Shown piece after piece: positions 16,024 to 23,557 of a stretch of 64,000 nt of DNA (position 1 is the stretch's first letter; every line of letters starts with the position of its first letter). A program made the translations under genes and the position numbers. The notes under the pieces are model-generated. The model was not told the origin of the DNA and made no database searches. It saw nothing but the letters and a program-made list of their open reading frames with translations. Origin of the DNA: Aeromicrobium sp. A1-2 (lineage in GTDB: Bacteria > Actinomycetota > Actinomycetes > Propionibacteriales > Nocardioidaceae); NCBI RefSeq assembly GCF_003443875.1, contig NZ_CP027482.1, positions 2,542,001-2,606,000 of the forward strand. Reading direction: 5' to 3'.

Positions 16024-16906
16024 GGAACCACTCCGGTGTGAGCGTGGCGTGACGTGGGTACCAGCCCGTGCGCTCGCTGAACAGCTGTGAGCTCACCCGC
16101 TGCGAGCGGGTCAGGATCTCGAGCTTCTCACCACCGAGCCGCAAGACCCAGCCAGGCAGGAAGTGGCCCTCCCGGCGTCCCGCCGCCATCGCTATCGCGT
16201 CGACGTAGTCGCGGCGCTGCACCGGCTCAGCACCGACGTTGTAGACGCCACCGGGGGCCGTCAGCGCGTGCACGACGGCGGTCCCGACGTCATCGGGATG
16301 GATCACGTGCATCCAGGAGGTCTCCTCACCGAGACCAATCGAGCGCCCGGCTGCGGCCCGGCGGAACAACCACGCCGTGTTGCCGTCGTTGCCGGCGATC
16401 AGGCCGAACCGCAGGCTCACTGCCGTGCCGCCCGACGCGGCGATCGCCTCGACGTTGTTCTCGGCCACGACGACGGGCTCGGTCGCGCCGGTCACGTCGA
16501 CCGGGCTGTCCTCGTTGATCCAGTCGTCGCGCTGATCCGCGTACATGAAGCTGAGGCTCTGCTGGATGATCCGCCCGACGCCGGCATCGACGGCTGCCTC
16601 CGTGACGATCCGCGAGCCACGCAGCCGGATCTTGTCGATCGCCTTGAGCGATCCGGGCCGCAGCGCCGCTCGCCCGACCGGCACCCGGGTGGCGAGATTG
16701 GCGACGGCATCACATCCCCGCATGCCTGCGCCCATGGCCGAGCGGTCGAAGAGGTCGCCGAGGCATGGCTCGGCGCCGGCGCCGGCGATCTGCGCGGCGC
16801 TCTGGCGTGTGCGGGCCAGGCCAACCACGTCGTGGCCCGCGGCGTGCAGCGCCTGGATGGACGATCGGCCCATCACCCCGCTCGCACCCGTGAGAAATAC
16901 CTTCAC
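16004..16906 (-). CDS. NAD-dependent epimerase/dehydratase family protein (extended SDR)
   Basis: 300 residues. The Rossmann motif TGASGVMG (5-12) and the conserved Asn-Leu-Ala region (AVANLATRVP) place it among atypical extended SDRs. The expected catalytic YxxxK is not evident; the equivalent region reads SFMYADQRDD and VVAENNVEAI, so it may bind NAD(P) or act differently. The GTG at 16906 is fixed by GGGAGA just upstream (4-5 bases); an upstream extension to 16945 lacks a ribosome site. It probably forms an operon with the 58-residue protein. Confidence 0.85.
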   Translation of the reverse strand: MKVFLTGASGVMGRSSIQALHAAGHDVVGLARTRQSAAQIAGAGAEPCLGDLFDRSAMGAGMRGCDAVANLATRVPVGRAALRPGSLKAIDKIRLRGSRIVTEAAVDAGVGRIIQQSLSFMYADQRDDWINEDSPVDVTGATEPVVVAENNVEAIAASGGTAVSLRFGLIAGNDGNTAWLFRRAAAGRSIGLGEETSWMHVIHPDDVGTAVVHALTAPGGVYNVGAEPVQRRDYVDAIAMAAGRREGHFLPGWVLRLGGEKLEILTRSQRVSSQLFSERTGWYPRHATLTPEWFHDLVRA

Positions 16907-17016
16907 GTTCTCTCCCTGTGGAGGACTCCCGGGAGAAGGTCTCACCCGGTTTCTCCGGTGAGGGCCGGTGAGCCCGCCGGAGATTACGAAAGGATAACAA
17001 TTCCTCGCAGCCGGCG

Positions 17017-17032
17017 GTTACCGATAGGTAAC
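17017..17032. promoter_or_regulatory. Perfect operator-like palindrome GTTACC-GATA-GGTAAC
   Basis: A 6-bp perfect inverted repeat around 4 bases, 3 bp after the stop of the HAD gene and about 110 bp before the epimerase-like start. Between it and that gene, on the minus strand, is a candidate -10 TAATCT. The size suits a dimeric repressor or MerR/TetR-type regulator; the regulator is unknown. Confidence 0.45.
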
Positions 17033-17034
17033 TT

Positions 17035-17814
17035 TCAGGGCTGGACGAGGGGAACGATGTCCGCGATCGACTCGAAGACCTCGGTCGGTCGGAACGGGAA
17101 CCGCTCGACCTCGCCCGGCGCGGTCGACCCGGTCAGCACCAGGAACGTTCGCAGCCCGGCCTCGAGACCCGAGAGCACGTCGGTGTCCATCCGGTCGCCG
17201 ATCATGACCGTCGTCTCGGAGTGGCCCTCGATCTGGTTGAGCGCGCTACGCATCATCAGTGGGTTGGGCTTGCCCACGAAGTAGGGCTCGACTCCCGTTG
17301 CCTTGGTGATCAGTGCCGCAACCGAGCCCGTCGCGGGCAACGAACCGCCGGGCGACGGTCCGGTGGCATCAGGATTGGTCGCGATGAACCGCGCGCCGTT
17401 GTCGATCAGCTGGATCGCTCGGGTGATCGCCTCGAACGAATACGTGCGGGTCTCCCCCAGCACGACGTACTCCGGGTCGCGGCTCGTCATGATGTAGCCG
17501 ACGTTGTGCAGCGCCGTGGTCATGCCGGCCTCGCCGATGACGTACGCCGTGCCGTCGGGTCGCTGCTCGCTGAGGAACTTGGCAGTGGCCAGCGCCGACG
17601 TCCAGATCGCCGACTCCGGCAGATCGATGCCGGCGGCACGCAGCCGCGCGCACAGGTCACGGGGGGTGAAGATCGAGTTGTTGGTGAGGACCAGGAACTT
17701 GCGACCGGTCTGCTTGAGTCGGTTGATGAACTCGGCGGCCCCGGGGATCGCCTTCTCCTCGTGGACGAGCACGCCATCCATGTCGGTCAGCCATGTCTCG
17801 ATCGCCTTGGTCAT
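17035..17814 (-). CDS. HAD-IIA family phosphatase (NagD-like)
   Basis: 259 residues. HAD motif I is TDMDGVLVHEE (Asp10 and Asp12 as nucleophile and acid), motif II is LTNNS, motif III Lys is in FVGKPNP and motif IV is MIGDRMDTDVLSGLEAG. The C2-type cap and the length match the NagD/p-nitrophenylphosphatase group, which dephosphorylates sugar phosphates, nucleotides or PLP. A GACAAT box lies 7 bases before the ATG. Substrate cannot be assigned. Confidence 0.92.
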   Translation of the reverse strand: MTKAIETWLTDMDGVLVHEEKAIPGAAEFINRLKQTGRKFLVLTNNSIFTPRDLCARLRAAGIDLPESAIWTSALATAKFLSEQRPDGTAYVIGEAGMTTALHNVGYIMTSRDPEYVVLGETRTYSFEAITRAIQLIDNGARFIATNPDATGPSPGGSLPATGSVAALITKATGVEPYFVGKPNPLMMRSALNQIEGHSETTVMIGDRMDTDVLSGLEAGLRTFLVLTGSTAPGEVERFPFRPTEVFESIADIVPLVQP

Positions 17815-17819
17815 GCCCC

Positions 17820-17984
17820 CTATTGTCCACCCGCGGAGTGCCGGGTGAGGAACTTCCAGATCAGGGTGCTGGCGTCGATCTCCTGGGTCGTGACGTCGGT
17901 GCCGCGTTCGGCCGAAGCAGGTATCCCGGCCAGATGCGACAGCCAGTCCGGGCCGCGCCGCCAGCAGGCAGAGAACGCGTCACC
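17820..17984 (-). pseudogene. Remnant of the 3' end of a secreted esterase/PHB-depolymerase-like gene
   Basis: A frame of 54 codons, blocked upstream by a stop and with no usable start codon, ends at the TAG at 17820. It reads ...GPDWLSHLAGIPASAERG... then TTQEIDASTLIWKFLTRH, which resembles the C-terminus of LpqC/feruloyl-esterase/PHB-depolymerase proteins (an Ile-Asp-Ala-Thr/Ser, Ile-Trp-x-Phe-Phe ending). The rest of the gene is absent; the next feature is tRNA-Arg. I infer a deletion remnant. Confidence 0.4.
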
Positions 17985-18080
17985 TCAGCACTGCAACCCC
18001 GGGAGATAAGGGCAGGCGGGTGGGCCGGACATAGAGGCGATCGTCTGGACCCGGACCAAGATTGGATAGCCTGAGTCCAC

Positions 18081-18154
18081 GCCCTCGTAGCTCAGTCGGA
18101 TAGAGCGACCGCCTCCTAAGCGGTAGGTCACAGGTTCGATTCCTGTCGAGGGCA
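18081..18154 (+). tRNA. tRNA-Arg(CCT)
   Basis: A complete cloverleaf: acceptor stem GCCCTCG/CGAGGGC, D arm GCTC/GAGC, anticodon stem ACCGC/GCGGT with loop CTCCTAA (anticodon CCT, Arg AGG codons), T stem ACAGG/CCTGT and discriminator A. CCA is not encoded. No integrase or duplicated tRNA end is seen on either side. Confidence 0.95.
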
Positions 18155-18271
18155 CCCCATCGCACCCCTATCCCCATCCCCGCGATGTGTGAGGTTCTGC
18201 ACCCGTTTGACCTACGGCACGGTGCGCACCGCCACAAATCTGGTGGAGGTGCGGGCGGGGCGGAGCTGACC

Positions 18272-18277
18272 TAGCGT
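18272..18277 (+). promoter_or_regulatory. -10 box TAGCGT of the topoisomerase IB gene
   Basis: TAGCGT is 9 bases before the ATG at 18287, leaving at most a few leader bases. No Shine-Dalgarno is visible. Confidence 0.4.
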
Positions 18278-18286
18278 GATTCCACC

Positions 18287-19282
18287 ATGGTCCGACTCCG
18301 CCGTACGTCTCCGTCAACACCGGGCTGGGAGCGGGTGCGTCACGGACGAGGCTTCCGCTACCTCGACCAGGACCGGCGGCCGCTCGAGCCGGAGCAGGTC
18401 GAGCGCTGCCGGCTGCTGGTCATCCCGCCCGCGTGGAACGCGGTGTGGATCTGCCCGCTCGACAATGGTCATCTGCAAGCGGTCGGCACCGACGTCGCCG
18501 GCCGGAGGCAGTACATCTATCACCCGGACTGGCGAGTGCGGCGGGACCTGGCGAAGTACCAACGGATGGAAGGGTTCGCCGCCGAGCTCCTCAAGCACCG
18601 GACCGCATCACGTCGCGACCTCGGCGGCGATGGGCTGACCCTTGAGCGGTTCGCTGCGACGGCATTCAGCCTGCTCGATCTCGGCATGTTCCGCATCGGT
18701 TCGGAGCGGTACGTCGAGGAGAACGGGAGCTACGGCCTCTCGACGCTGGAGAAGCGGCACGTGCACGGCACGGGTCGCGGCATGACGTTCTCCTATCCCG
18801 CCAAGTCGGGCCAGGACGTCGAGGTCACGGTCCGGGACGAGCGGGTGCGGGACGTGCTCGACACGCTGCACCGCCGCCGGGGGGGCGGCGACCGGCTGCT
18901 GGCGTACAAGTCGGGGCGGCAGTGGCACGATCTGGCTGCCGACGACGTCAACGCCTACGTCAAGGAGCTGCTGGGCGACGCGTACTCCGCCAAGGACTTC
19001 CGCACCTGGCGCGGCACCTCGATCGCCGCGCTCTCGCTCGCAACCAGCGACCGGGCCTCAGCCGCGAGCCGCAAGAAGTCGGTTGCCACGGCGATGCGTG
19101 AGGTGTCCGAGCACCTCGGGAACACCCCGGCGATCGCCCGATCCTCCTACGTCGACCCCCGAGTCGTCGACCTCTACGCCGACGGAGTCACGGTCGGGTC
19201 CAACCACCGTCGAGTGGCTCCCGGCGCCACGATCAGTCGCACGCTGGAACGTCAGGTGCTCCGCATGCTGCGCCGCGCCTAG
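18287..19282 (+). CDS. DNA topoisomerase IB (poxvirus-like bacterial type)
   Basis: 331 residues, the usual size of bacterial topo IB. It relaxes supercoils by a 3'-phosphotyrosyl intermediate. Visible hallmarks are FRIGSERYVEENGSYGLSTL (catalytic Arg region), KSG and KDFRTWRGT (Lys/Arg of the active site) and ARSSYVDPRVVDLY with the nucleophilic Tyr near residue 286. It is monocistronic, downstream of tRNA-Arg and convergent with the flavoprotein gene. Confidence 0.93.
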   Translation: MVRLRRTSPSTPGWERVRHGRGFRYLDQDRRPLEPEQVERCRLLVIPPAWNAVWICPLDNGHLQAVGTDVAGRRQYIYHPDWRVRRDLAKYQRMEGFAAELLKHRTASRRDLGGDGLTLERFAATAFSLLDLGMFRIGSERYVEENGSYGLSTLEKRHVHGTGRGMTFSYPAKSGQDVEVTVRDERVRDVLDTLHRRRGGGDRLLAYKSGRQWHDLAADDVNAYVKELLGDAYSAKDFRTWRGTSIAALSLATSDRASAASRKKSVATAMREVSEHLGNTPAIARSSYVDPRVVDLYADGVTVGSNHRRVAPGATISRTLERQVLRMLRRA

Positions 19283-19302
19283 GTGCGCTCGGCTGGGCGC
19301 AC
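19283..19302. terminator. Hairpin between convergent topoisomerase and flavoprotein genes
   Basis: GTGCGC and GCGCAC pair perfectly across an 8-base loop. It fills most of the 23-bp gap between two converging genes, so it may end both transcripts. Confidence 0.4.
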
Positions 19303-19305
19303 GTC

Positions 19306-20646
19306 TCAGAGCGCGGATTCGATCGCGCGCCAGAACGTCGGATAGGCGTAGATGGTGTTCTGCAGCGTCTCGACCGGGATCTCCGCCCGCACCGCGAACG
19401 CCAGCGCCGCGAGCGTCTCGCCGCCCATGGGCCCCGCACTCGTCGCGCCGACGATGACACCACGGTCCTCGTCGATGATGATCTTGATCAGTCCCTCGTT
19501 GCCGATGCCGTGCAGGAAGCCACGGCTGCTCGCGGCGACGTCGGTCAGTCCGACCCGCACGTTGATGCCCCGCTCCCGGGCCTGCGACTCCGTGATGCCG
19601 ACACCGCCGACTTCCGGGTCGGTGAACGTGACCCGCGGGAAGCTGGTGTCGTAGTCGCTCTGGGGCTCGCCGAGGATCGATCGAGCGGCACGCTCCGCGT
19701 GATACATCGCGACGTGGGTGAACGCCCCCCGACCCACGATGTCGCCGATCGCCCAGAGGCCGTTCTTGACACTCATGTCGTCCTGCACCGGGAGGAACCG
19801 GCCGGCGTCGACGTCCACCGTGTCGAGACCGATGTCGTCGAGTCGGGACTTCCGGCCGGCCGCCACGAGCAGCCGCTCGGCTTCGTGGGTCACGTCACCG
19901 CTGGTCACCGTGAATCGGCCGTCGGCGTACGCGACGCTGTCGATCGTGATGCCGGCATGCACGCCGATGCCCTCGGCCTCGAAGACCCTGGTGAGGAGTT
20001 CGGACGACTCCGGCTCCTCCGGCCCGAGGATTCGCGGACCGCCCTCGAGGACCGTGACCTGGGTGTCGAACCGCGAGTATGCCTGGGCCAACTCGAGACC
20101 GATCGCGCCACCGCCGATGACGATCAGGGATGCCGGCGCCTGCTCGTTGCTGAGCGCCTCCCGGTTGGTCCAGTACGGAGTGTCGGCCAGGCCGTCGATC
20201 GGCGGGACCGAGGCCGTCGTGCCGGTGTTGAGCACGACGCCCCTGGACGCAACGTACGTCTGGCCATCGACCTCGACGGTGCGATCACCGGCCAGCCGGC
20301 CATGACCGCGCACGAGTGTCGCGCCGGCGTCGGTGATCCGATCGGCTGCGACTGTGTCGTCCCAGTTGTCGGTCGCCACGTCGCGGATGCGCCGGGCCAC
20401 CTTGCTGAAGTCCGGCGTCACCGAGACGCTGCCGGACAGTGTCTCGACCCGGCGCGACTCGGCCAGCGCATTGGCCCCACGGATCAGCATCTTGGACGGG
20501 ATGCACCCCCAGTAGGGGCACTCTCCGCCGACCAGCTCTGCCTCGACGGCCACGACGGCGAGCCCGGCCTTGGCCAGCCGGGCCACCAGCGCCTCTCCAC
20601 CTGGTCCGAGACCGACGACGACGACATCACACTCGTGAACGCTCAT
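19306..20646 (-). CDS. Pyridine nucleotide-disulfide oxidoreductase family flavoprotein, atypical C-terminus
   Basis: 446 residues. It has the FAD-binding GLGPGGEALVARLAKAG motif, the redox pair GGECPYWGCIPSK (Cys-x4-Cys), the NAD(P)-binding VIGGGAIGLELAQ and the second FAD motif WAIGDIVGRGAFTHVAMYHAE. In dihydrolipoyl dehydrogenase the C-terminal dimer domain supplies an active-site His in HAHPT; here the region reads IYAYPTFWRAIE, so that His is a Tyr. It is therefore unlikely to be a true lipoamide dehydrogenase. ATG 20646 is chosen over 20664 by N-terminal fit; neither has a clear ribosome site. Confidence 0.85.
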   Translation of the reverse strand: MSVHECDVVVVGLGPGGEALVARLAKAGLAVVAVEAELVGGECPYWGCIPSKMLIRGANALAESRRVETLSGSVSVTPDFSKVARRIRDVATDNWDDTVAADRITDAGATLVRGHGRLAGDRTVEVDGQTYVASRGVVLNTGTTASVPPIDGLADTPYWTNREALSNEQAPASLIVIGGGAIGLELAQAYSRFDTQVTVLEGGPRILGPEEPESSELLTRVFEAEGIGVHAGITIDSVAYADGRFTVTSGDVTHEAERLLVAAGRKSRLDDIGLDTVDVDAGRFLPVQDDMSVKNGLWAIGDIVGRGAFTHVAMYHAERAARSILGEPQSDYDTSFPRVTFTDPEVGGVGITESQARERGINVRVGLTDVAASSRGFLHGIGNEGLIKIIIDEDRGVIVGATSAGPMGGETLAALAFAVRAEIPVETLQNTIYAYPTFWRAIESAL

Positions 20647-20700
20647 GCCCCCAGTTTGTGCCATGCCGGCCGGTCAGGCCAGAGCAGGCAGCGCCGGACC

Positions 20701-21915
20701 TCAGCGGGCGGCGAGCATGCGGCGCGGGTTGATGACGCCGTTGCCGGTCCGCGAGTCGTAGCCGCGCGATCCCACGTCATCCGCCGTCGACAGCATCAAC
20801 GAGCTGACCGTCGAGGCGCGCCAGCCCCGACCGAGGTGGGCGATCTCGAGGGCCGCAGCAGCTGCCGCGTACGGCGTGGCCATCGAGGTTCCCGAGAGGG
20901 TGCAGTACGTCGGTGGGCAGTTGAGGCTCTGGTCCGGCGCCTGCACCATCGTCGAGATGATGCCGCTGCCCGGCGCCACCACGTCGACCCACGAGCCACA
21001 GCTGGAGTAGGACGCCGTCGAGCCGTCGGAGTTGATTGCGCCGACCCCGATGACGCCCGGGTAGGCCGCCGGATAGGCGGTCGGTGACCCGAACAGGAAC
21101 GCACAGGAGGTGTTGCCTGCGGCTGCGACGACGACGACGTTCTTGGACTGCGCATATTCCACCGCGGCGCGACCGGCCGAGTCACTCCAGCGCGAGCCCA
21201 GGGACAGATTGATGACGTCGGCGCCGTGGTCCGTCGCCCAGACGATGCCGCGGGCCACGCCAGCGGTGTCACCCGAGCCGGAGCCGTCGAGCACGCGTAC
21301 CGGCAGGATCTTCGCGTGGCGGGCCAGCCCGGCAATGCCCTTCCGGTTGCCGGCAACGGCCGCGATGATCCCGGCGACATGCGTGCCGTGACCGTTCGCG
21401 TCGTCCGCCGACCCACCCGGTGACACGACGTCATATCCCTTGAGGACCTGGCCTCGCAGGTCTGGATGTGCCGCCCGGACACCTGTGTCGACCACGGCGA
21501 CGACGACGCCGCGACCAGACGTGGTCTTCCACGCGGTCTCGGCGCCGAACCGGCTCAAGGCCCACTGCTTGCTGCGATAGGTGTCCTTCGAGACATCGAT
21601 CTGCACGGGGTGCGCCATGTCGACGCCGATCGTGGACTTCTTGGCCAGCCCCGCCACGATGAGCTTGAGCGCACTCGACCTCGTGCTCGCGGTGCTGGTG
21701 GAGATCTTCGGGCCGGCCGATGTGCGGCTCGTGGTCACGACCTTGAGCGGTGCGCCCGGGGTCGCGGCGGCCAGGATTCCAGCCGCCGTCTGCTGCAGCG
21801 TCCGGTCCAGGCGTGAGAGGACGTCGTCCGAGGCCCCTGCGCTCGAGGTGCTGGCCGCGACCAGTGTTGCGCCGAGCGCCACCGACACCATGATCTGTCC
21901 GAATGCGTTGCGCAC
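20701..21915 (-). CDS. Secreted subtilisin-like serine protease (S8 family)
   Basis: 404 residues. A signal peptide (about 1-28) and a propeptide of roughly 80 residues precede the catalytic domain. The triad is visible: Asp about 143 in AVVDTGV, His about 176 in GHGTHVAG and Ser about 344 in SGTSMATPYAAAAAALE; the oxyanion Asn lies in AAAGNTSCAF. Four Cys residues suggest extracellular disulfides. There is no C-terminal anchor, so it is free or wall-associated. GTG 21915 has AAGGTGG five bases upstream; a GTG nine bases earlier (21924) is the alternative. Confidence 0.92.
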   Translation of the reverse strand: MRNAFGQIMVSVALGATLVAASTSSAGASDDVLSRLDRTLQQTAAGILAAATPGAPLKVVTTSRTSAGPKISTSTASTRSSALKLIVAGLAKKSTIGVDMAHPVQIDVSKDTYRSKQWALSRFGAETAWKTTSGRGVVVAVVDTGVRAAHPDLRGQVLKGYDVVSPGGSADDANGHGTHVAGIIAAVAGNRKGIAGLARHAKILPVRVLDGSGSGDTAGVARGIVWATDHGADVINLSLGSRWSDSAGRAAVEYAQSKNVVVVAAAGNTSCAFLFGSPTAYPAAYPGVIGVGAINSDGSTASYSSCGSWVDVVAPGSGIISTMVQAPDQSLNCPPTYCTLSGTSMATPYAAAAAALEIAHLGRGWRASTVSSLMLSTADDVGSRGYDSRTGNGVINPRRMLAAR

Positions 21916-21980
21916 TGGGGCCACCTTCCGTCCGTCAGGGGATCAACGCGGGAGGATGGCCCGGGGTTACGGCCCAAACG

Positions 21981-22964
21981 CTACGACTCCGGGCGAGGCC
22001 CGTGGGTCTGCAGGAACAGGACCGGCCCGTCCAGAGCGCCGTCCAGTCCACGAACGGCGGCCAGCGCCTTGGCGGTGTAGACCGGCTCGAGCTCCAGCCC
22101 CTCGGCTTCGGCTGCCAGCGCGAGCGCCTCGGATCCGCGCTCTGTCGTGGCGCCGTAGGTGTCTCCCATCCACACTGCGGTGGCGCTCACGTCAGCGGGA
22201 GTCAGCTCGATCGAGACGTCGGCCCCGCGGTCACGCAGGAGAGCTGCGGTCTGGTTGGCCAGTCGGCTGATGGTCACGGCGTCGAGCCGGAACGAGTCGT
22301 TGACCACGATGCCCAGGACCCGGGTGCGGAGCCCGGCGAGCCGGAGTCCCAGAGCCAGTCCAGCCGCGGTGCCCCCCGATCCCACTGCCGTCACGAGTGT
22401 CCGGGGCTCGGGCATCTCGCCGGCCTCGACCTGCGCGGCGATCTCGAGTGCCGTCTCGACATAGCCGAGGCTGCCGACCGCCGAGGAGCCGCCGGCGGGC
22501 AGGTAGTAGGGCAATCGCCCGCGGCGTGAATGACGGGCCAGGATCCATGGGGCCGCGAGCTTGAGCCGCCCCACCGTCGGGTAGCGGTGGATCACGGCCC
22601 CCGAGGCAGCGAGTCGACGGAGCTGCTCGCGCACGTGCTCGTCGACGGGTTGCTCCACCAGCCCGAGGACCGTCCGCAGGCCGTGCTCACGTCCGTACAG
22701 CGCGGCGGCCAGGCCCCAGTGCGTGCCGATGCCACCGACTGTGAGCACCGTGTCCCGGCCCCGGCGGTGCGCCTCCGGGATGATCCACTCGAGCTTGCGG
22801 ACCTTGTTGCCACCCCAGCCGCCGTCACCGAACCCGGCCTCATCCTTGATCCAGACCTCGTCCTGCAGCCCGAGCCGCTCGAGCCGGCGTACCGGGGTCG
22901 GGCTCGCTCCGAGCCGCACATGCGGCAGGTCGGCGGCGGGAAAGCGCTGTCCGAGTCGACTCAT
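21981..22964 (-). CDS. ACC deaminase / D-cysteine desulfhydrase family PLP enzyme
   Basis: 327 residues, fold type II PLP enzyme. The PLP Lys lies in GGWGGNKVRKLE (near residue 54). GGIGTHWGLAAALYGREHGL and the glycine-rich AVGSGGTAAGLALG phosphate loop are family signatures. Members degrade 1-aminocyclopropane-1-carboxylate or D-cysteine; residues that separate the two cannot be judged by eye. The ATG at 22964 follows TAGAGT by 7 bases; a GTG nine bases upstream lies inside that box and is rejected. Confidence 0.88.
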   Translation of the reverse strand: MSRLGQRFPAADLPHVRLGASPTPVRRLERLGLQDEVWIKDEAGFGDGGWGGNKVRKLEWIIPEAHRRGRDTVLTVGGIGTHWGLAAALYGREHGLRTVLGLVEQPVDEHVREQLRRLAASGAVIHRYPTVGRLKLAAPWILARHSRRGRLPYYLPAGGSSAVGSLGYVETALEIAAQVEAGEMPEPRTLVTAVGSGGTAAGLALGLRLAGLRTRVLGIVVNDSFRLDAVTISRLANQTAALLRDRGADVSIELTPADVSATAVWMGDTYGATTERGSEALALAAEAEGLELEPVYTAKALAAVRGLDGALDGPVLFLQTHGPRPES

Positions 22965-22971
22965 GTGGGTC

Positions 22972-22977
22972 ACTCTA
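22972..22977 (-). promoter_or_regulatory. -10 box TAGAGT, leaderless configuration
   Basis: TAGAGT on the minus strand, 7 bases before the ATG at 22964 of the PLP enzyme gene. Confidence 0.5.
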
Positions 22978-23015
22978 GGAGTGATGGTCCCGAGCGCGAC
23001 AGGCGAGGAGATCCA

Positions 23016-23489
23016 TCACTTCGCACTGGCGCGCGCCACGTGGGGCTCGCGCCACCGCACGACGCTGTAGCCGAGGAGCCCCCACGCCGCCAACGCCGAG
23101 GCCCACAGGCCGAGGGCCGTGGCCCACCCGTGCGCCGGGAGCTGCGGGCCGAAGCCGACGCTGAGGACATCGAACTCCGGGATCTCCGGGCTCATCATCC
23201 ACACGATGCCGAGGGCAAACAGCCACAGCCCACCGAGGAAGCTCACGACGATACGCGGCCACGTCGCCACGCCGTACTTCGCCGCCTCGATCGCCCGACG
23301 CTCCAACGGGTCCAGCAGCCTCTGCGCCCAGACGTAGTGGCGTGATAGCAGCGCGACACCGGACACCACGATCAGCATGCCGGGGCCGGGCAGAGGCATC
23401 AGCGCGATGCCGACCGGGATCAGGGTCCAGCCGAGCACCTCGCGACCCGTGCGACGGAACCAGCCCAACATGGCGGACCGAAGGCTCAT
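23016..23489 (-). CDS. PGPGW family membrane protein (TIGR02611-like)
   Basis: 157 residues. Membrane segments around 15-28, 31-45, 75-97 and 125-145. The PLPGPGMLIVVSGVALLS stretch matches the PGPGW motif family, small membrane proteins of unknown function. ATG 23489 is supported by a CATGCT box six bases upstream; the open frame upstream has no conserved feature. It is divergent from the fatty-acid methyltransferase gene and probably in one direction with the PLP enzyme gene, which has its own promoter. Confidence 0.8.
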   Translation of the reverse strand: MSLRSAMLGWFRRTGREVLGWTLIPVGIALMPLPGPGMLIVVSGVALLSRHYVWAQRLLDPLERRAIEAAKYGVATWPRIVVSFLGGLWLFALGIVWMMSPEIPEFDVLSVGFGPQLPAHGWATALGLWASALAAWGLLGYSVVRWREPHVARASAK

Positions 23490-23557
23490 GGCCCAAGCAT
23501 GCCAGCACCCCCAACTTGAGATGGCGGAACCCTCGGGCCCGCGGTTGACTTGGCGAC

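Noticed and set aside
16004..16945. Start of the SDR gene at 16945
   Set aside because: No ribosome site; GGGAGA directly before GTG 16906 and the canonical KVFLTGASG start fix the shorter form.
18081..18286. tRNA-Arg(CCT) as an active phage attachment site
   Set aside because: No duplicated tRNA 3' end, integrase or phage gene follows; topoisomerase IB is a chromosomal-type enzyme, not a tyrosine recombinase.
18287..19282. Topoisomerase IB read as a tyrosine integrase, because both share Arg/Lys/Arg/Tyr chemistry
   Set aside because: The N-terminal LLVIPPAWNAVWICP and RIGSERYVEENGSYGLSTL segments are specific to topoisomerase IB.
23543..23548. TTGACT as -35 of the fatty-acid methyltransferase promoter
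   Set aside because: A matching -10 would fall inside the coding region, beyond the GTG start, and none is seen there.
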